DNA of 64,000 bases from Rhizobium sp. CCGE 510 (lineage in GTDB: Bacteria > Pseudomonadota > Alphaproteobacteria > Rhizobiales > Rhizobiaceae), in NCBI RefSeq assembly GCF_000292525.1, contig NZ_AEYF01000004.1, positions 19,376 through 83,375 of the forward strand, written 5' to 3'. Shown here one piece after another: positions 60,123-64,000 of this stretch. The stretch's first letter is position 1; every line of letters begins with the position of its first letter. A program made the position numbers and the translations under genes. A model generated the notes under the pieces. It searched no databases, was not told the origin of the DNA, and saw only the letters and a list, made by a program, of their open reading frames with translations.

Positions 60123-61169
60123 TTAGGCCGCTCCAAGCCGCCGGATATTCCCCACCAATTCCCCCGCCAGCCGCAGCGAGGCGGCGGTTGCCATCGCCAT
60201 CTGCGGCAGCAGTAGCCATTCGAGCGTCCAGGCAGCGCCAGAGCGTTCCTGTTCATGGACGAGGGATTGGTGGATGCCCGACAGCGCCGTGGCGTTGAAG
60301 CGGGCGAGGGCGACCAGGGTTTCGGCGGAAACGGGGTTCTGCTTGTGGGCCATCGCCGAGGAGGTGCCGCCGCCTGATATTTCGATCTCTTGGCCGGCCT
60401 GGGCGAGCAGCGCGATATCATGACCGATCTTGCCGAGGCTGCCCGAGATCGACGCAAACAGGCCGGCGATATCCGCGATCGGCAGACGCTGGCTCTGCCA
60501 TTGCGGTGCATCGGTGAGGCCGAGTTCCTGGGCGAGCGAGGCTCGGATTGCCAGGCCTTGCGGCCCGAGCTTGTCGAGGGTGCCGGCAGCCCCACCGAAC
60601 TGGACGGGAAAATTCTGCTCGGTCAGGCGGTCGCGATAGGTCTCCAACGGCGCGCGCCAGGCTTGGAGACGGTCGGAGACGCTGATCGGGATCGCCGCCT
60701 GCATACGGGTATGACCCATCAGCCGGTTGCGGCCGAATTGCCGATCGAGCCCATCGAGCCCTGCGGCAATAGTGGAAAGCCGGCCGGCAAACAGGAAGAC
60801 GACGGCCTTCAGCCGGATCATCAGGCTGGTATCGATGACATCCTGACTGGTGGCGCCGATATGCAGGCTTTTTGCCGCTTCCTCGCCGACCGCGATGCGC
60901 AGTTGCTTGATGAAATCGGGCACGACCACCCCATCCCGTGCCGTTGCCGCCCGCAGACTGGGCAGGTCGGGAGAAAAGCCGGCGCAGATTTCCGCGATCA
61001 GCCTTGCGGCTTCGTCAGGGATCAGGCCATGGCTGGCCTCGGCCCTCGCCAGCGCGGCCTCGAAGGAGAGCATGGCACGAATATCGGCCTCGGCGGAGAA
61101 ATAGGGCGCGATTTCATCATCGCCGAGCAGGCCGGAGAGGAAGGGATGGTCGAAGGGCGATGCGGTCAT
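60123..61169 (-). CDS. pcaB: 3-Carboxy-cis,cis-muconate cycloisomerase
   Basis: It lactonises 3-carboxymuconate to 4-carboxymuconolactone in the beta-ketoadipate pathway. Fumarase/aspartase-superfamily signatures are visible: LSFEAALARAEA, HIGATSQDVIDTSLM, GHTRMQAAIPIS and the signature loop SGGGTSSAMAHKQNPVSAE. The start MTASPFDHPFLSGL gives 348 aa, normal for rhizobial PcaB. It is last in the pcaDCHGB operon, separated from pcaG by a RIME-like repeat. Confidence 0.93.
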   Translation of the reverse strand: MTASPFDHPFLSGLLGDDEIAPYFSAEADIRAMLSFEAALARAEASHGLIPDEAARLIAEICAGFSPDLPSLRAATARDGVVVPDFIKQLRIAVGEEAAKSLHIGATSQDVIDTSLMIRLKAVVFLFAGRLSTIAAGLDGLDRQFGRNRLMGHTRMQAAIPISVSDRLQAWRAPLETYRDRLTEQNFPVQFGGAAGTLDKLGPQGLAIRASLAQELGLTDAPQWQSQRLPIADIAGLFASISGSLGKIGHDIALLAQAGQEIEISGGGTSSAMAHKQNPVSAETLVALARFNATALSGIHQSLVHEQERSGAAWTLEWLLLPQMAMATAASLRLAGELVGNIRRLGAA

Positions 61170-61192
61170 GGATTGCTCGTTTGTGGTGGTAG

Positions 61193-61326
61193 CCCCCTCA
61201 TCCGGCTGCCGCCACCTTCTTCCCCAGGGGGAAGGGGTTTGAGGCAATGCCAGCGTCTATGGGCCAGGTGATCTCGTGTGGCACTGTTCCCCTCTCCCCT
61301 CGGGGAGAGGGTAGGGTGAGGGGGCT
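61193..61326. repeat. RIME1-like repeat, copy 4, inside the pca operon
   Basis: It runs from CCCCCTCATCCGGCTGCCG to GAGAGGGTAGGGTGAGGGGG, with internal stems CCCCAGGGGG and CCCCTCGGGG. It fills most of the gap between pcaB and pcaG. Confidence 0.8.
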
Positions 61327-61365
61327 ACTTGCACGGCACTCTCCACACAAGCCGCCAAAACCCCC

Positions 61366-61977
61366 TCAAATATCCAGAAACACCGTCTCCTTGGCTCCCT
61401 GCAGATGGATGTCGAATTGGCAGGTGGCGCCGTCGCGGGTGGCGACCATGGTGGCGACACGCTCGCGATGTTCGATGCGTTGAAGCAGCGGGTCGGCGGC
61501 GTTGGCCTCCGTCTCCTCCGGGAAATACATTCGTGTGTGCAGGCCGATATTGATGCCGCGGGCGACGATCCAGACGGTGATGTGCGGGGCTTGTCTGCGG
61601 CCGTCCTTGAAGGGGACACGGCCGGGCTTGATGGTTTCGAAGCTGTAGACACCGTCTTCGGCGCGGGTCGGGCAACGGCCCCATCCGACGAAATTCGGAT
61701 CGGCGGCGCCGCGCATTTCCGACGGGCTGTTGTAGAGGCCGGCGCTGTCGGCCTGCCAGATCTCGACGACGGCATCGCGCACCAGTGCGCCGGCGCCGTC
61801 GAAGATGCGGCCGGTGACGGTGATACGTTCGCCGAGCGTCTTTTCGTTGACCATCTCGATGCCGAGATCGCTGTCGTAGACGCCTGTTATGTCGCAGAAA
61901 TTCGGGGTCAGGCCGATATGGACATAGGGACCGGCCGTCTGCGACGGCGTTTCCTTGAGGTAGCCGAGCTGCTGCAT
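61366..61977 (-). CDS. pcaG: Protocatechuate 3,4-dioxygenase alpha subunit
   Basis: The non-catalytic alpha subunit of the intradiol ring-cleaving dioxygenase. The sequence LKETPSQTAGPYVHIGLTPNF at the N-terminus, VVEIWQADSAGLYNSPSE, FVGWGRCPTRAEDGVYSF and APHITVWIVARGINIGLHTR follow the PcaG pattern, in which the iron ligands are not conserved. Its start lies two bases after the pcaH stop. Confidence 0.95.
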   Translation of the reverse strand: MQQLGYLKETPSQTAGPYVHIGLTPNFCDITGVYDSDLGIEMVNEKTLGERITVTGRIFDGAGALVRDAVVEIWQADSAGLYNSPSEMRGAADPNFVGWGRCPTRAEDGVYSFETIKPGRVPFKDGRRQAPHITVWIVARGINIGLHTRMYFPEETEANAADPLLQRIEHRERVATMVATRDGATCQFDIHLQGAKETVFLDI

Positions 61978-61979
61978 GG

Positions 61980-62729
61980 TCAGTTGCCCTCCAGCCTGTT
62001 TTCGAACATCGTCGAGCGGCGGCCGCGCAGCACGATATCGAATTTATAGGCGCGTGAATCCATTGGGATGGTGTTGCCCCAGTCGAGCGGTGCTATCAGC
62101 TGCTCGATCGCCGCCTTGTCGGGGATGGTGCCGACGATCGGACATTTCCAGATCATCGGGTCGCCCTCGAAATACATCTGGGTGATCAGGCGCTGGGCAA
62201 AGCCGTGTCCGAAAATCGAGAAGTGGATATGGGCGGGGCGCCAGTCGTTGACGCCGTTCGGCCAGGGATAGGCGCCGGGGCGAACGGTGCGGAAATGGTA
62301 GCGGCCTTCCTCATCGGTGACGGCGCGACCGCAGCCGCCGAAATTCGGGTCGATCGCCGCAAGATAGGATTCCTTCTTGTGGCGATAGCGCCCGCCGGCA
62401 TTGGCCTGCCAGAATTCGACCAGTGTACCGGCAACCGGCTTGGCCCGCTCGTCGAGCACGCGCCCATGGACGATAATGCGTTCGCCGATGGCGCTTTCGC
62501 CGGGGCGCGCATAATTCAGGATCAGGTCGTTGTCGAGATCGCCGATCATCGAATGGCCGAAGACCGGGCCGGTCGTTTCGGAGATCGTGCCGTCGAGCGA
62601 GAGCAGCGCACGCTGCGGCGCACGAAGCACGGATGTTTTGTAGCCGGGGGTCAGCGCCGGCGCATGCCAGGCGCGGTCGCGGGCGAAGAAGGCGCCGGTC
62701 TCGGGCTTGCGGTTGACTAATTCGGACAT
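61980..62729 (-). CDS. pcaH: Protocatechuate 3,4-dioxygenase beta subunit
   Basis: The catalytic subunit that opens the protocatechuate ring between carbons 3 and 4. The Fe(III) ligands are Y115 ([11 protein letters not shown]), Y154 ([10 protein letters not shown]), H167 and H169 ([11 protein letters not shown]), with the exact spacing of the Pseudomonas enzyme (39, 13 and 2 residues). ETTGPVFGH is the N-terminal motif. Length is 249 aa. Confidence 0.96.
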   Translation of the reverse strand: MSELVNRKPETGAFFARDRAWHAPALTPGYKTSVLRAPQRALLSLDGTISETTGPVFGHSMIGDLDNDLILNYARPGESAIGERIIVHGRVLDERAKPVAGTLVEFWQANAGGRYRHKKESYLAAIDPNFGGCGRAVTDEEGRYHFRTVRPGAYPWPNGVNDWRPAHIHFSIFGHGFAQRLITQMYFEGDPMIWKCPIVGTIPDKAAIEQLIAPLDWGNTIPMDSRAYKFDIVLRGRRSTMFENRLEGN

Positions 62730-62738
62730 CTCTCCCCC

Positions 62739-63140
62739 TCAGGCCGCCTTTTCGGCGTCCATCTGTTCAAAGGCCTGCTTGGCAATCTTGATCGCGTGAT
62801 TGGCGGCGGGAACGCCGGCATAGATCGCCACATGTAGGAGCGCCTCGCACACATCCTCGCGAGTGGCGCCGGTATTGGCGGTGGCGCGCACATGCATGGC
62901 GACCTCGTCATCCTGGCCGAGCGCCGCAAGCAGCGCGATGGTGACGATCGAGCGCTCGCGCTTGGTCAGCCCCGGGCGCGACCAGACATGACCCCAGGCG
63001 GCTTCGGTGATCAGCTCCTGGAAGGGGCGGTCGAACTCGGTCGCCGCTGCGCCGGCGCGGTCGACATGGGCGTCGCCGAGCACGGCGCGGCGGGTCGCCA
63101 TGCCTTGTCGATAACGCTCGGAGGGGGCGGGCTCGTTCAT
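62739..63140 (-). CDS. pcaC: 4-Carboxymuconolactone decarboxylase
   Basis: It decarboxylates 4-carboxymuconolactone to the beta-ketoadipate enol-lactone. CMD-family motifs are EAAWGHVWSRPGLTKRERSI, ALLAALGQDDEVAMHVRATAN and REDVCEALLHVAIYAGVPAA. The start MNEPAPSERYRQGMATRRAVLG gives the usual 133 aa. It overlaps the pcaD stop by ATGA. Confidence 0.95.
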   Translation of the reverse strand: MNEPAPSERYRQGMATRRAVLGDAHVDRAGAAATEFDRPFQELITEAAWGHVWSRPGLTKRERSIVTIALLAALGQDDEVAMHVRATANTGATREDVCEALLHVAIYAGVPAANHAIKIAKQAFEQMDAEKAA

Positions 63141-63946
63141 CGGTTGGTTTCTCCAGCAGGAAGAGACGTCAGAAAGGTGCGGATGATCGCCGTCAGCGCC
63201 TCCGGCTGCTCGACGCAGGGAATATGGGCACAATCGGCGATCACCTCGTAGCGAGCGCCGGGGATCAGCTTCGCTGTGGAAAGCACGAGATCGGGCGGCG
63301 TCGAGCCGTCCTGGTCGCCGACGATGCAGATCGTCGGGACAGTGATCCTCCTTGCCGCTTCGGTGAAATCGGCATCGCGGATCGCTTCGCAGGCGGCGAT
63401 GTAACCCTCGAGCGGCTGGCGCGTCAGCATGTTGCAGTAACCGGCATAGGCGGTGCTTTCGGGCCGGCGGAAAGCGGGCGTGAACCAGCGCTCCATGATC
63501 TGATCGACGATGCTGGTGATGCCGTTTTTCTCGACGGCGGCGATGCGGGCGTTCCAGCTTTCTGCCGTGCCGATCTTATGGGCGGTGTCGCTGAGGATCA
63601 GGGCGCCGACGAGATCCGGCCGACGCTGATAGAGCGACTGGGCGATAAGGCCGCCGACCGAGAGCCCGCAGATGACGGCATTCTTGACGGAGAGCAAATC
63701 GAGCAGACCGGCGAGATCCGTCGCATGGTCCTCAATGGAGCAGGGGAGCTGGCCGACATCGGAAAGCCCGTGGCCGCGCTTGTCGTAAAGCACGATGGCG
63801 TAGTCCCCGGCCAGCCGCACCACGACGTCGCGCCAGATGCGGAAATCCGTTCCGAGCGAATTGATGAAAACGATCACCGGCCGGTCGGCAGGCGCACCGA
63901 TGACCTGATAATGGATCGTCACATCGTTTATGCGGGCGAACTGCAC
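63137..63946 (-). CDS. pcaD: 3-Oxoadipate enol-lactonase
   Basis: An alpha/beta hydrolase that opens the enol-lactone to beta-ketoadipate. The nucleophile is S96 in CGLSVGGLIAQ; the acid lies in VGDQDGSTPP and the histidine in DCAHIPCVEQP. The start is GTG 63946 with GAGGAG seven bases upstream. It is the first gene of pcaDCHGB; the usual LysR regulator pcaQ would lie just beyond the window edge, on the other side of RIME copy 5. Confidence 0.94.
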   Translation of the reverse strand: MQFARINDVTIHYQVIGAPADRPVIVFINSLGTDFRIWRDVVVRLAGDYAIVLYDKRGHGLSDVGQLPCSIEDHATDLAGLLDLLSVKNAVICGLSVGGLIAQSLYQRRPDLVGALILSDTAHKIGTAESWNARIAAVEKNGITSIVDQIMERWFTPAFRRPESTAYAGYCNMLTRQPLEGYIAACEAIRDADFTEAARRITVPTICIVGDQDGSTPPDLVLSTAKLIPGARYEVIADCAHIPCVEQPEALTAIIRTFLTSLPAGETNR

Positions 63947-63973
63947 GTCAATCTCCTCAATTCAACCGGGGCG

Positions 63974-64000
63974 GCCCCTCATCCGGCTGCCGCAACCTTC
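63974..64000. repeat. RIME1-like repeat, copy 5 (cut by the window end)
   Basis: The last 27 bases, GCCCCTCATCCGGCTGCCG then CAACCTTC, match the left end of copies 2 and 4. The rest lies outside the window. Confidence 0.7.

Overview
The window reads as alphaproteobacterial DNA of the Rhizobium group (R. leguminosarum/R. etli-like). This rests on high GC coding sequence with few exceptions, five copies of the rhizobial intergenic mosaic repeat (RIME1-like: CCCTCATCCGGCTGCCG ... GGGGAGAGGG ... TTAGGGTGAGG), the thrC / M16-peptidase / GNAT order, a protocatechuate pcaDCHGB operon, and many ATGA-coupled operons. No rRNA, tRNA or CRISPR array was seen.

Layout. 1-13.0 kb is mostly core-like: an ArsR-type regulator cut by the window edge, small unknown proteins, a methyl-accepting chemotaxis protein, a RelE/XRE toxin-antitoxin pair with a perfect palindrome over the toxin start, a HAD phosphatase, a lipoprotein, threonine synthase, an M16 peptidase, a GNAT acetyltransferase and a membrane protein with degenerate GGDEF and intact EAL. 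13.0-15.4 kb is a compositionally different insert holding a DUF262/DUF1524 (GmrSD-like) gene and a fragment with a nuclease-like E-x-K motif. 15.4-19.6 kb is a catabolic unit: an Lrp regulator divergent from 2,3-diaminopropionate ammonia-lyase and two M20-type amidohydrolases. 19.8-24.2 kb has small exported proteins and a zinc-type ABC importer (aztABC-like) headed by an unannotated 42-residue membrane protein and a Zur-like palindrome. 24.2-28.5 kb carries repeats, a nucleotide-sugar dehydrogenase, a broken Phd-type antitoxin, a secreted duplicated-domain protein and a DUF3095 protein.

29.2-37.3 kb is the most distinctive block: three tandem DUF805 membrane proteins, each with its own copy of a 29-bp upstream repeat, followed without gaps by a DUF4129-like protein, a DUF4350-like protein, a MoxR ATPase, a DUF58 protein, a SpoIIM-type membrane protein and an RDD membrane protein. 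37.3-38.7 kb is a decaying cluster (frameshifted Rrf2 regulator, an intact small membrane gene, and a heavily decayed cdsA). 38.8-42.9 kb is an ABC ATPase / FtsX-type permease / AttH-like lipocalin operon. 43-47.7 kb holds an FkbM methyltransferase, a membrane-haem/[2Fe-2S]/adenylate-cyclase fusion (CyaC-like), a glycosyltransferase and a deacetylase. 47.7-50.7 kb has single enzymes, including a frameshifted metallo-beta-lactamase-fold protein.

50.9-64 kb is a quinate/shikimate-to-protocatechuate programme. Two paralogous GntR/FCD regulators sit beside a fused 3-dehydroshikimate dehydratase. Divergent from it runs an operon with a polar-amino-acid-type ABC importer, type II dehydroquinase (aroQ), a Gfo/Idh/MocA oxidoreductase and a shikimate/quinate dehydrogenase. 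The pcaDCHGB genes that open the protocatechuate ring follow. An identical 10-bp motif (TCATATGAGA) lies before the first GntR gene and, inverted, in the divergent importer/dehydratase promoter region, so the two regulators may control the set.
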